Of a DNA stretch of 64,000 nt, positions 1 through 11,329 are shown in pieces. A program made the position numbers and the translations under genes. The notes under the pieces were generated by a model, which saw nothing but the letters and a program-made list of their open reading frames with translations, was not told the origin of the DNA and made no database searches. The DNA comes from Kingdonia uniflora. Lineage: Eukaryota > Streptophyta > Magnoliopsida > Ranunculales > Circaeasteraceae. The stretch's first letter is position 1. Every line of letters begins with the position of its first letter. The stretch is taken from positions 372,001 to 436,000 of the forward strand of contig JACGCM010002435.1 of assembly GCA_014058105.1 (NCBI GenBank), given 5' to 3'.

Positions 1-2174
1 TCGATCATTGGTAGGAGTGACCAAGACCATGTCGATCCCTGAACCATTAGGTTCAACAGACCCATCTGTGAATAAATGCCATCCAGTGTTAGGGTTTCAT
101 GGATCTATTGTTTCGGGTTGGTCTTCTGTCAGGTCTTCTTCATGTTCTTCCGAATCGATGCCTTCGACCGGGAAATCCGCTAGGAAATCTGCTACTGCTT
201 GGCCTTTCTGGGATATCTGCTTCTCAAATGTAATGTCATGTTCACCAAGATACATAGACCACTGTTGTACTCGTCTGGATTTCTCTTTTTTCCTGAGTAC
301 TTCTCGAAGGGGGTAGCTTGTTATAACACGGATGGGGTGAGCTTGAAAATATGGTTTGAGTTTGTGGGCTGAATAGACAAGGGTGAGGAGCAAATGCTCA
401 AGTTTCGAATATCGAGTTTCTACGGGTGTTAGAGTTTTGCTGATAAAATATACATGCTTCTTGACGTTTGAATCGAGTCAAATAAGCACTGAACTAATAA
501 AGGTGTCTATAACAACGAGGTATAAAGAAAGTGTCTCACCTTCGATAGGGGTGCTGATAATGGGGGGTCGACCAAGATAAGTTTTGAGTTTGAGGAAGGC
601 CTATTCACATTCAGTTGTCCATTTAATCTCAGGATCGCTTTTCTTTTTTGCTTTGTAGATGTCTTGGTCGCGTAAGAGGGAAAAGAGCCAAGCACAATGG
701 TATGAGGATTTGGCAATGAAGCGGTTGAGGGATATTATCTTATCAACCACCTTTTAGACACCTTTTTTGGTTCGGGGTGAAGGCATGTCGTTGAGGGCCC
801 GAATATGTGTAGGGTTGATCTCGATACCTCATTTACTGATAAGATGTCCTAATAATTTGCCAGACGAAACACCAAATTAGCATTTTTCTGGGTTGAGTTT
901 CATGTTGTATGCTCGAAGTATTGATAAGACTTCGGTGAGGTCCTGGATGTGGGTCTGCTTTTGGAGGCTCTTGGATAACATGTCGTCGATGTAAACCTCG
1001 ACCGACTTGCCAAGCAAGGGTTTGAACATTGTAGTGACAAGGCGTTGGTAAGTGGCACCAGCATTTTTAAGGCCGACGAGCATGACATTAAAATAGTAAA
1101 GGCCTTGTTTAATGATGAAAGAGGTTTTAAGTTGATCTTCGGGGAGGAGGGGTACCTGATTGTAACCCGAAGCTGCATCCATTATAGATAGGCGCTCATG
1201 TCCAGCAGTGGCATCGAGCAGTGCTAAAATGATTGGCAATGGGAAACTGTCCTTTGGAGTATGCTTGTTATGGTCTGTGAAGTCGACGAAGATTCTGATC
1301 TTGCCGTTCTTCTTGGGAACTGTCCCAATATTTGATATCCAGTCAGCGTACTTCACTTCTCTGATGATATCAGTGGCTATGAGCTTGTCTACTTCGAGGT
1401 TTACTGCTTCTCGAAGTCGGGGTGCTAAGGTACGCTTTTTCTATTTTACTGTCGTGGAATGGGGGATGAGATCGAGGCGATGGCACACCAAACTGTGGTC
1501 GACACCGGGCATTTCCTGGAATGTCTACGCAAAGACGTTTTTATTTGCTTGAAAGAAGTCTGAGAGTTCAAGGCATTCTGCCTTGCCTAAAAAAGTTCCA
1601 ATGAATGTTCCTTGACCAGGACCATCAAGTTCGATAAAAAGTGGGTTTGATGGGTGGGGTGGTATCTGTCGAAGGTATAAGGAGAGAGAGAGATAGATAG
1701 TGATTGTTATGGGCGCCTAACGAGTCTCCAGGTCTGATTGATCTTCGGATGCTCACATGAACGGGCGAGGAGTTGAGAACCTTTTAAGTTCCATGTACCT
1801 TCGGGGGTGGTAAAACGAAGGGTCTGATGATAGGTCGAGGGCATAGCACGCATGGCTTAGAGCTAATCGCGCCCGAGGATACCGAGTTATTATGACTTCT
1901 TATCGATGACAAAAAAGCTTGTTTGAAGTGTACTGGGCCTGTTGTGACTGGGAGGCTTATTCGACCAACTCCAACTTCTGTGTCCCCATTAAAACCTTTG
2001 AGTTCGACATTGGCAGCAGTGATGAGGTTGGTTTTCTTCATGGTTTGGACAGTTTAGAGAAAAAGGACATCAGCTGCACTTCCTATATCTATGAGCATTG
2101 TGTGGAGAACAAGGTGCCCGATCTTAATTATGATGACTAATGGATCGTAATGGGGAAATCGAACATGTGAACTA
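1..2174 (-). pseudogene. Element C pol: protease, reverse transcriptase, RNase H, start of second RNase H
   Basis: Protease lies at about 2140-1784, with the active-site triad changed to D-I-G in LIDIGSAADVLF. The RT core is open from 1356 to 877: it has the PKKNGKIRI block, a palm motif where VMPFGLKNAG has become VMLVGLKNAG, and an intact YIDDM catalytic box. The RNase H/connection part is at 393-97 (RRVQQW, QAVADFLADFPV). At 95-1 begins LFTDGSVEPNGSG, the start of the extra RNase H typical of plant Tat elements. Stops and frameshifts separate these blocks, so no polyprotein can be made. On the minus strand pol follows gag with the solo LTR between them. Confidence 0.88.
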
Positions 2175-2179
2175 TCACA
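2175..2179. repeat. Target-site duplication TCACA, left copy
   Basis: TCACA lies directly outside the TG end of the solo LTR and matches 2986-2990 exactly. Confidence 0.9.
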
Positions 2180-2985
2180 TGTAGGGAGCTATCTCCGTTC
2201 AAAGAGGGAGTTAGTTCCCACAATGTAGAATCGATCTTCAGTCAGAGGATACAAGCAATTGGCCTAAAATTAGATCTATCTAAAGAAAAATACTTGCGTA
2301 GAGGCCCGAATGTTACTCTTCACGACCTCTGATGAGGATTTTTAAGACAGATTGCATTATTGAAGAGTAAATAACAGGGTTCGAATACGGGGTGGTCGAA
2401 GGTAAAATGTAAGAGGCTGAAGATGATTTTTCTAACCACTGCTTGGTTTCCCCTCTCCTCTAATTATAGAGACATGGGGAGCTGGGTTACCAAGTGTGGG
2501 TCAGGATTACATGATTACACTGTCAAAAAATCTCCATGAGTTATGGGTGCCGGTCTTGTGGATACTGTTACTGCTGTATTTATTGGTGACGGCTCTGATC
2601 GGCAAGGTGGTTGGACCTATCACTGTAGATGCGTGGGCCAATCAATGCGCTGTCTTATCTGATGAAGTAGTTGTCTGTCTTGTCTTGCTTCGACCGTGTG
2701 TTAGTGAGTCGAATGGTTTCTACTGTATGATGTTAATCTGTTCTCGAAGCTTTGTCTGGTAGGCTGGCTGTCTGTCTTGTCATACTTCAACCATATGTAG
2801 ATATGGTCGAAGGATGTCTGCTACAATGCACTGATCTATCCCTGAAGCTTTGTCTGGTGTCGAAGGCTCATCTCTGGGGGATCTCTGGGGAGCCTGTTTT
2901 AGGGATTGAGTGGGCTTCGATACATTCGAGTAGGCTATGAAGTGGGCTTCGGCCGTCTGTCAAAGGATACGAGTAGGCTACTACA
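2180..2985 (-). mobile_element. Solo LTR of the A/C family
   Basis: 806 bp, starting TGTAGGGAGC and ending GGCTACTACA on the + strand, so TG...CA bounded. It aligns with the LTRs of C and A; for example the stretch at 2285 (acttgcgtagaggcc) recurs at 5000. It is flanked by a perfect 5-bp duplication and lies inside element C at the gag/protease junction. No internal region is present, as expected when two LTRs of one element recombine. Confidence 0.92.
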
Positions 2986-2990
2986 TCACA
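2986..2990. repeat. Target-site duplication TCACA, right copy
   Basis: Perfect match to 2175-2179, directly outside the solo LTR. Confidence 0.9.
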
Positions 2991-4811
2991 GTCGATGAAA
3001 GAAATGCCTTTGAGTCGAGGGTAAAGGCTTGATTATGGTAGGAGGGTGGGTAACTTCTCCTGATAAGTGAGTTTGTAACATTCTTCAATACGCTTACGCT
3101 TACGCTTACTCTTTGAACGGCCGCTGTCAATGTTATTGACTTCGATGAAATGTATTCGGTATATGTGCACCTCGGTCGGGTCGGCAACAGGGGTGGGTTA
3201 AGATTTGAGGTATGACCCATCAAGATAGCTTGGAAGGTCAGCAACATACTGATGTAGACAGACTACTTTGAGGATAATTTCAAGAGAGTGTTGAAGGGTG
3301 AAGCATTTGTTAGTGTGATGATAACTACATTTGTGGTTGGCGTAGTAGGGTTTGCCTGGCTTGACCTCAATGGGGAAAGGTATACGCCAGATGGGATCTT
3401 CCTGTATATATGGTAGAAGGGTGCTGAGAGAGGCAGTAAGTGTGGGTAGGACCGACTTTGGCCGTTTCCTGCGAGCTTCGGTATTATTATCATTATGAGG
3501 GCATTTGTGGCTCTCAGTCTCCTATGAGACAGGAGTGATCAGGGGTGTAGGAGTTGGAGGTGAGCCTTATTGAGGTTTATTGATGGTAGTGTTCAAAGAT
3601 TGGCCCTGTTTGCGAGATTCACGGAGGCGTTCAAGGTCGATATAGCCATATACCTTTGAGAGCATCTTCTCGAGGGTCCAAAGTTTATGGAGGACCAGGT
3701 ACTGCTTAACACGGTTGTGATCTGGTAAATCATTTGAGTTCGCGAGCACCACATTCGTACAGTCAAGGTTCTCGACTTTCCATGATTCATCAAGAAATTG
3801 CTTGGTGAAGGCTTCAAGGGTTTCAATGCTGGATTTTCTAAAATTGAACAGGGCATCAACTCTGACTTCTCTGTCTTTGTTGAAGGAAAACTGAGTGATG
3901 AAAAGCTATGACAGTTGCTCGAAGGTCTTGATCGAGCCACTGGGGAGATTGTGATACCATCGAAGGGGGCTGTCAGTAAGGCTGGTGGGAAAAAGGTAAC
4001 GCATCAGGTGGTCGGCATTGGAGTAGAGGCTAAGGGCATTTTGGAATTCAAGAATGTGTGATTGAGGGTCTGTGTTGTGGTATTTACTGAGTTTGGGAGC
4101 ACATAAATTGTGGGGTATCTTGATAGCAAGATGGTTGGGGCAAATGGGGTTATTCAGTTGACTCCAAGGGTTGGTAATTGGGCTCATGTTGACGCGAATA
4201 ACAGGTTGAATTTTTTGGCCAAAGTCCTATTGTGTAGCATAGGCAGGATGAGGGTGAGATTGAGGGATTCAGGGGTGGTGAGGTCGAGTGTGCGGTTTAT
4301 ATTCGGCACTGCGCTCCCCTAGATGTTCTCGAGCAGGGTGGTGTTTAGGGTATCTAGAGGAGCGAAGGGTAGAGTCAGAGGAATCTTCTGTGGGGTGGAT
4401 GCCGAGATGAATGAAACCAGTAGGGGGAATAGTGTGGGGAGCACCCTCGGCACCAATATAGACTGGGGGCACTTTGAGATTTGGTACGGTTCCTAGACGG
4501 GAACGGATAGACACGCACGACGGGTCTGGTGCTTGGGATGGTCGAGCAGCTTCCAAAGGCTGTAGTCTCTGCAACTCTCAGACGGTGTTACGTAACTTGT
4601 CAATTGCCCGATTCTTCCTGTCGACATCGTCCAGGCGGCGGTTCCATTTTGCTTCAAACTCTAGCCGGTGTTTTTCATGTTCATGGTGAAGTTGTGCATG
4701 GTGGCATTCCTCGGCTTGAGAGAATTGCTGAGAAAGTAAGGCTATTTGGGCTGCCACTCCATCAACGGAGTTGCTGGCATGGGTATAACTGGAATGGAGG
4801 GTCGGTGCCAT
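2991..4811 (-). pseudogene. Element C gag
   Basis: Starts at the ATG at 4811 (MAPTLHSSYTHASNSVDG) with a short coiled-coil stretch rich in Q, E, H and R. It stops at a TGA after 78 codons, at the same place as in element A. The capsid-like core (4187-3906 and on to 3567) has SHILEFQNALSLYS, PLRWYHNLPSGS and FNFRKSSIETLEAFTKQF, typical of Retrotrans_gag domains. A degenerate zinc-knuckle-like part (YANHKCSYHHTNKCF) follows near 3350, with the first Cys replaced by Tyr. The C-terminus (3247-2991) is basic and leads into protease, where the solo LTR interrupts. Several other stops are present. Confidence 0.87.
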
Positions 4812-4882
4812 TGGGGAGAGTCTGTAGAAGTAGAAAACAAAGGGAGGGGAGTAAGGAAAAAGGAGATTGGTAGGGTAGGAAA

Positions 4883-4898
4883 CACAAACGGCACCAAA
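4883..4898 (-). other. Primer-binding site of element C
   Basis: Next to the inner LTR end; on the minus strand it reads tttggtgccgtttgtg. It is the same type as the A, D and E sites (TTGGCGCCGTCTGTGG-like, usual in Tat elements). Confidence 0.75.
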
Positions 4899-5655
4899 TG
4901 TTGGGGCCTAACTTCTTGTAGAAGGGAAGTTACGGGGTTTAGTTTTCAAACAGAGGGATTCAAATATATAACCTAGAATGCAAATAATCAATAGACTATA
5001 TACTTGCGTAGAGGCCTAGAATGTGACTCTCCACGACCTCTGATGTGGATTATTAAGAGTATTTTTATTTCTGTCGAGTGGTCGAAGGTTCGAGTACAGG
5101 GTTTTACAAGGTGATCGAAGGAAAAGTGTATGGGGTTGGGGATAGAATTTATAACCCCTCCTTGGTTCCCCATCTCTCCTATTTATAGAATTATAGGAAG
5201 GGTTGAGTCACCAAGGTTAGGTCAAATTACAAGTGTACAATCCGGGTATCCTCCGAATATCGAGCAGGTATCCCGGAGTTGGTGTTGAAGCCAAAAATGT
5301 AGGGCTTATCACCATACTCTGTCACTACAGCTGTCTGTCAGTTTTATCACTGTGCATTGTCACTATATCTGCCTGTTTGTTCTGTCACTGTAGCCGATTG
5401 GACCGATAACGGCGCCGTTCCTCTCTGATGAGCTGGCTATATTGTCATGCTTCGACCATGTTCGGATATGGTCAAAGCGTTTCTGATGTTGAAGTGAAGT
5501 TCTTCTTCGAGGCATGTTTAGAGTCGAGGCTTTGTCTTTGGGTAATCTTTTGGAGACTTATTAGGGGATTATATGGGCTTTGATATATTCGAGTAGGCTT
5601 CGAAGTAACCTTTAAGTGCTTGACTGGGGTAGATGGCTGTGAGTAGGCTACTACA
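4899..5655 (-). repeat. 5' LTR of element C
   Basis: 757 bp, TG...CA bounded (TGTTGGGGCC at 4899, GGCTACTACA ending at 5655 on the + strand). It is homologous to the 738-bp LTRs of element A in inverted orientation. Confidence 0.9.
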
Positions 5656-6044
5656 AGGCCGTCATTTCCTCTGAATACCATCATCTAATTATAGATCACG
5701 AGCTAACTGACGAGGAAAATGAGTTTGAATTGGCTTGCAGCCTCAATTGAAATGATGAAACCAGGAAACGTGTCATCGCTAACCTAAGTCAATATTACCA
5801 AATGCTGGTTAGTTCTTACAACAAATAAGTCAGAAGCCATACCTTCCAAATTAATGATCTCGTCCTCAGGGAAATACTTCAATACCGCAAAGAGCTTCAC
5901 GCTGGGAAACAAGCAGACAATTGGGAAGGTCCATTCCTTATCACAGGTCTCTCAGGCCTGAGATCATACTACCTCGTGACAGAAGAGGGAGTCCACATTT
6001 TGAGTCCTTGGAAAACTAGGCGACTGAAGCGATATTATCGTTAA
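5656..6044 (+). pseudogene. Element B integrase, C-terminal part
   Basis: One frame runs from the C junction to the TAA at 6042-6044 with only two internal stops. It shows TDEENEFELACSLN, then the chromatin-side C-terminal fold of Tat integrases (NDLVLREILQYRK, NWEGPFLITG, SYYLVTEEG, PWKTRRLKRYYR). Aligned to the integrases of A and D it begins within the segment after the DDE core, so the catalytic domain is left of the window, beyond element C. The sequence differs clearly from A/C and D/E, so B is a third family. Confidence 0.88.
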
Positions 6045-6199
6045 AGTCCATCAATACTCAATTTCAGTTTTATCCTTTTTTCATTCCAGAAGTGAGATTT
6101 CCATTTCCATCCAATGTAAATTCTTTTTCAGAATTTAATGAAACTTACAAGTTTTTCTTCACACATCTCTCTACTTCGTAGACAATACATAGATTAAAG

Positions 6200-6720
6200 C
6201 ATAAATAATACTAGCTTTCAATCGACATCATATCAGCTAAATCAAGAATACACTTGGTTTGGCCGACACTACAAAATCCCCTGCAGCTGGAACAAGGTAG
6301 TACTTTCTTTTAATTAATGGACTCTACTAGACATAAAATAAGGCAAAGGTAAAATTAGCTTTCATCTCTTTCAATATGTCTGCGGCATCATATCAATTAA
6401 ATCATGAATACACTTAGTTTGGCTGACTCGAATAAATCCCCTGCGGTTAGAACAAGGTAGTACTTATTTTCAATCAAAAGACTCTACCAGGCATAAGATA
6501 TGGCAAAGGTAAATCTAGCTTTCATCTCTTTCAATATGTTTGTAACATTCTACCAGTTAAATTAAGGTACGCCTGTTTGACTGACTCAACTAAGCTCCAA
6601 GATTAAAATGAAGGTGATACTAGTTTTCAATCGAAGAGCTCAACCAGACATACGATAAAGCAAATGAAAAACTAACTTTCATCTTTCAACATGTCTACAA
6701 CATATTATTTCTTTTCAGGT
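6200..6720. repeat. About 160-bp tandem repeat, roughly 3.5 copies
   Basis: Anchor words recur at 6226, 6386, 6546 and about 6701 (catcatatc and variants), each followed by an aacaaggtagtact-like and a ttcatctctttcaatatgt-like segment. Copies are diverged. The block lies between the integrase stop and the 3' end of the antisense coiled-coil ORF. Between 6045 and 6200 I see only AT-rich sequence. Confidence 0.8.
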
Positions 6721-6792
6721 TATACACAACCACTACAATGGATTATATTATGTTGTTGGGATGTCAGCTACGCTTTCCCCTACAGTAGGAAG

Positions 6793-7897
6793 CTAACTAG
6801 CCATAAAATCTCGAGCGTATACAATCACAACAATCCTGCCCTGCTCTATCAATTCAGCAGGTCGAGGGCCTAGATCCATCCCTATGGAACTCATGCAATC
6901 TCCTCGATCTATATCAACCTTGTAGATACATCCCTTTGCTGACACACAGTCAAACAAGGTATCTCTCTCTAACTCAAGTCTTTTTACCTCTTCTACAAAA
7001 TAAGTAATCATCGACTTTAGCAATTCTGAATGCCGGGCCTGAGTTACGACTGATTGAGAAAACACCGTCCTCGACCTCTGATGGCGATCATCTAACCTCT
7101 TATACCGTGTTTTCTGACTCGCTAATTTTCTTTCTATTAGATCTGTAAAAGCAATGTTCTCTACAAATTTTTAGCTAGCTTTAGCTGACTCAGCTCGATT
7201 AATCGCCTCCAAATCAACCACTTGACCACGAAGTATCTTAATCTCCTTTTTCAGTTCCTTCACGTCTGGAATTTTCTTTAACAATTCCTCTTAATCCTTT
7301 ATCACAATCTCCTTCCATCTGATAATACACTCTAACCCTTTTTCCCTGATAAGAGCAGCATCTAGCTTTATTTGACACTCCCGTAATTGTTCAACTCCTT
7401 TAAGTACATGCCCATGAATTCGAGTAACATCCCCCTCCAACTCTCTTATTCGAGCTGACAGAATAACAACATTACCTTGAACAAGAGGAACTCTGACATC
7501 ATTTTTATTCTTCTTCGAGCGCTCGCTAGCCACGATACTTCTGACACGCGAATTGGCCTACGCCAGATTGGTTTTCAATTGAGCCATTCTCTCATTCAAC
7601 TCATTACACTTGCATTGTACTATCCTAAACTCCATATCTTTTGTAGAGAACGCTGTAGTCAATTGTTCGGCTGTAACTTCAGACGCAGACAGATCGTCTT
7701 GAGATCCCTTTAGCTCGTTATCCTTATCAGCTAATTTCATCTTCAATCGCCCCAGCTCACTCCTGCTATTTGCTAGATCAGATCGAATTTGCTCTTGATC
7801 ATGAGTTTTCCTAGCCAGATCATTTCTTAAACCAACCATCGGCCGATATAAACCTTCCTTCGATCTTTCTAGAGCATGTATACGGTAACTAGCCATG
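6793..7897 (-). pseudogene. Element B antisense ORF2 (coiled coil), C-terminal part
   Basis: Minus-strand reading blocks 7896-7558, 7533-7291 and 7065-6793 form one long heptad-rich protein (for example LKMKLADKDNELKGSQDD and IRELEGDVTRIHGH). It ends in a non-coiled tail (GMDLGPRPAELIEQG) and a stop at 6793. No catalytic motif is visible. The upstream part is at 21247-22000, beyond element A. Taking out A and one copy of CCATG gives gtg gta aag agt agg gaa gct, then gac atg gct agt tac, with no frame change. A few stops remain, so it is a pseudogene. It is probably structural; its function is unknown. Confidence 0.8.
7893..7897. repeat. Target-site duplication CCATG of element A, left copy
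   Basis: Directly before the LTR start TGTAGTAGCC; identical to 21247-21251. Confidence 0.95.
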
Positions 7898-8635
7898 TGT
7901 AGTAGCCTACTCGCAGCCTCCTACCCCAGTCGAACACTCAAAGCCTACATGCAAACCTCAAAGCCCATTCAATCCATAAACAAGCTTTCCAAGAATGCAT
8001 GAAGATGATGCTTCGAAAACGAAGCCTCGACTCTGAACAAACCTTAAAGACGAACTCCACATCAGCATTAATGGCTTTAAAGACGGAACCTCAACTCCAC
8101 ATCAGTATCAGAAACACCTTGCAGACATGTCAGACAGCCAGCTCACCAGACAAGAACAACGCTGTTGTTGACCTTTGTAACTACAGTGGCTGAACCAACA
8201 ACAACTATAATGTCAGAGCACAGTTCCAGACCTGCCATTTCTAGTGTCAACACCAACTCTGGGATACCCGCTCGATACCCAGAGGGTACACTTGTAATGT
8301 AACCTACCCTAATGACTCAGCCCTTCCTATGTTCTATAAATTAGTGGGAGGGGGAATCAAGGAGAGGTTACGAAATCTTACCCTTGAACCCTTGCAGCTT
8401 ACTTTTGACCTACCTGTAAAACATACAGTACTCGAAGTTTCGACTACTTGACAGTAATATACAATCTCTTAAAAATCCTCATCAGAGGTCGTGGAGAGAC
8501 CCAATCTAGGCATCCACACAAGTATATTTTCAATAGGTTATTCATACTATAGATTATATGCCTGAATCCTTTGATATTAGATAAACCCGTGGTGTAAGAG
8601 CCAACTTCCCCTCTACACGAAGTTAGGCTCCTACA
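7898..8635 (+). repeat. 5' LTR of element A
   Basis: 738 bp, TGTAGTAGCC...GCTCCTACA. It aligns without length difference to 20509-21246. Confidence 0.95.
8335..8340 (+). promoter_or_regulatory. Probable TATA box in the 5' LTR of element A
   Basis: TATAAA about 300 bp before the LTR end; the 3' LTR has TATAAATAG at the matching place (near 20946). Position fits the U3/R boundary of a plant LTR. Confidence 0.55.
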
Positions 8636-8652
8636 TTTGGCACCGCTTGTGC
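8636..8652 (+). other. Primer-binding site of element A
   Basis: tttggcaccgcttgtg directly follows the LTR and matches the site of element C in all but a few bases. Confidence 0.75.
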
Positions 8653-8719
8653 TTGCCCACCCAATAAATCTTCCTTGCCTCATTTTTCTTCCTTTTCCAA
8701 CTCTTACAGATCATTCCCA

Positions 8720-10450
8720 ATGGCACCCACCCTCCGTTCTACTTTCACCCATTCCAGCAACACCATCGATGGAGTAGCCGCCCAGCTCGCCCTACTTTCC
8801 CAGCAATTCACTCAAGCTGAGGAGCGACACCAAACACAACTGCGCCAGGAACGCAAAAAGAACCGGCAAGAGTTTGAAGACGAACGGCATCACCGTTTGG
8901 ATGATGCTGACAGACAAAATTGCGCCATTGATGATCTACGCAGCACCGTCTGAGAGTTGCAACGAATGCGGCCTCTAGATGCTCCTCTACCATCTCGAGC
9001 ACCAGCTCCGTCGCGCGTATTTGGTCGCGCTCGACTAGGGCCTCTTCCATATCAAGAAGTGCTCCTGGTCCATATCGGCGCTAAGGGTAATCCCCCTACA
9101 GTTCCCCCCACAGGCTCCATCCATCTTGGCATCCACCCCATAGAAGATTCCTCTGACTCCACCCTTCATTCCTCTAGACACCCTAAACGCTGCCATGCCC
9201 GAGAGCATCTCGGGGAGCGCAGCACCGAACACATACCAAACCCCCAGACTCATCATCCTCGAATCCCTCGATCCCCCCTCATCTTGCCTATTGTGTAGCA
9301 ACAGGACTTTAACTACAAAATCTAACCTGTCATCCACGTCAGCGTGAGGCCAACTCCAAACTCATGGAGTCGGTTGAATAACCCCCTCTGTCCCAAGCTC
9401 CTCGCTATCGAGGTCCTTCCTAATTTTTGAGCCCCAAAAATCAGTAAATGCCGCAACACTAATCCCCAATCACACATTCTCGAATTCCAAAATGCTTTAA
9501 GCCTTTACTCCATAGCTGACCACCTGAAGTGTCGCCTTTTTCCTACAAGCCTCACAGATAGCCCTCTTCGATGGTACCATAACCTTCCCGGTGGCTCTAT
9601 TCAAAGTTTTGGGCAACTTTCCCATCTTTTCATCACCCAATTTCCCTTTAACAAAGACCGAGAGGTCAGAGTCCATGCCTTCTTCAATTTTAGAAAGTCC
9701 CCCAGTGAAACACTTGAGGCCTTCACTAAGAGGTTTCTCGATGAGTCGCGCAAAATCGAAAACCTCAACTGTGTGAATGGCGTATTCGCGTACTCGAACG
9801 CTTAGCCAAATAGCAACCATGTTAAAGAGTACCTGGTCCTCCACAAACCTCAAACCCTCGAGGAGATGCTATCAAAGGTCAATGGCTATATCGACCTTGA
9901 TCGCCTCCGGGAATCACATAAATAGGGGCAGCCTTCGACCACCAACCCAAATAAACCTCGACAAGGCCCACCCTCTACTCCTACACCCCTGATCGCTCCC
10001 ATATCGCAGGAGACTGAGAGCCTGAAATGCCCTCACTCTGATAACACTGTAGAAGGTCACAAAAGATGACCAAAGCCATTCCTACCTAGACTCACTACCC
10101 CTATCAGCACCCTTCTACCACAGATCTAGGCAGACCTCATATGGCGTATCCCTTTCCCTATCAAGGTCAAACCAGGCAAACCTTACTGTGCCAACCACAA
10201 GTATAACTATCACCATACAAATAAATTCTTCGCCTTGCAGCGCTCTCTCGAAATAATACTCAAGGCCGGTCGTCTACATCAGTATGTTGCCGACCTTCCC
10301 AGCTACCTCGATGGGTCTTACCTTAAACCTCAGTCTGCCCCTTCGGTCAACCCTGCCGAGGTCCACATTTACCAACTTCATTTCATTGAAGTAAATAATA
10401 TTGACAGTGGCCGTTCCAAGAGCAAGCGCAAGCGTGTAGAAGAATGTTAA
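8720..10450 (+). pseudogene. Element A gag
   Basis: ATG at 8720 (MAPTLRSTF) matches the start of element C gag. The N-terminal 78 codons are a Q/E/R-rich coiled-coil stretch ending at a TGA (8951-8953). The same frame continues past it and shows the gag core at 9470-9780 (HILEFQNALSLYSIADH, SPLRWYHNLPGGS, SETLEAFTKRFLDES), then CANHKYNYHHTNK, a decayed zinc-knuckle-like motif, near 10190. A basic C-terminus (SGRSKSKRKRVEE) follows at 10410-10445. Further stops occur, but the frame is mostly kept, so decay is by point mutation rather than rearrangement. It is followed directly by protease. Confidence 0.88.
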
Positions 10451-10499
10451 AATCTCACTTACCAAGAGAAGCTGCCCGGCCTCCTGCCAGAATCAAGCC

Positions 10500-10990
10500 T
10501 TTGTCCTTGACCCGAAGGCATCTCTTTCATTGAATGCCATACATCGAATGCTCATTTTCCCCATTTTGACCCTTTAGTCATCATGATTAAGGTCGAACAC
10601 CTCATTCTCCACACCATACTTATCGATACATGAAGTGCAGCCGATGTACTCTTCTTGCAGATCGTCCAAGCCATGAACAAAAAGAGCCTCATCACTACCG
10701 CCAATGTCAAACTAAAAGGTTTTAATGGGGCCATAGAAGTTGTCATTGGTTGAATTAGCCTCTCAGTCACCGCCGGCCCTGTCACACTTCAAACCAACTT
10801 TCTTGTCATCGATAAGAAGTTTGAATACCTTGGTATCCTCGGGCGTGACTGGCTCCATGCCATGCGTGCCATACCTTTGACCTATCATCAGACCCCTCGT
10901 TTTACTGCCCTCTGTGGTTCATGGAATTTAAAAGGCTCTCAACGCCTCGCCCGTTCATGTGAGTATCCGTAGATCAATCAGACCCGGAAG
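10500..10990 (+). pseudogene. Element A aspartic protease
   Basis: Reads EGISFIECHTSNAHFP, FDPLVIMIKV and then LIDT-stop-SAADVLF. The glycine of the D-T-G active site is a TGA stop codon. The C-terminal half is recognisable (LKGFNG, KFEYLGILGRDWLHAMRA, with the W-L-H signature seen in the other Tat copies here). It lies between gag and RT in the same general frame. The protease is certainly inactive. Confidence 0.85.
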
Positions 10991-11329
10991 CTTGTCAGAC
11001 TCCTATAGCAATCACTGTCTCCTTCTATCTCCACACCTTCGACACCTGCCATCTCACCCATCGAGCCCGCGGTTTATATTGACCTCGATGGTCCATGTCG
11101 AGGTACGTTCATTGGAACTTTTCTAGACAAGGCAGAGTGCCCCGAACTTACAAACTTCCTTCAAGCAAACCAAGACGTCTTTGAATGAACATTTCTGGAG
11201 ATGCCCGCATCGACTCCAATTTGGCATGCCATCGTCTCGACCTTATCCCCCATTCCACAATAGTAAAGAAGAAGAAGCATATCTTGGCACCACGACTTTG
11301 AGAAGCAGTAAACCTCAAAGTTGACAAGC

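Larger units (their letters stand above)
1..5655 (-). mobile_element. Element C: Tat-lineage Ty3/gypsy retrotransposon, 5' two-thirds, cut by the window edge
   Basis: Read on the minus strand the order is 5' LTR (4899-5655), primer-binding site, gag, protease, reverse transcriptase, RNase H and the start of a second RNase H, which runs off the left edge. Integrase and 3' LTR are therefore outside the window. The right end at 5655 abuts the integrase of element B in mid-domain, so C is inserted in B. Gag, LTR and pol resemble element A throughout, so the two are one family. A later solo LTR (2180-2985) splits C between gag and protease. Many stops show that C is dead. The target-site duplication cannot be tested because only one end is visible. 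Confidence 0.9.

Noticed and set aside
5656..5660. AGGCC as target-site duplication of element C
   Set aside because: The other end of C is outside the window, so it cannot be tested.
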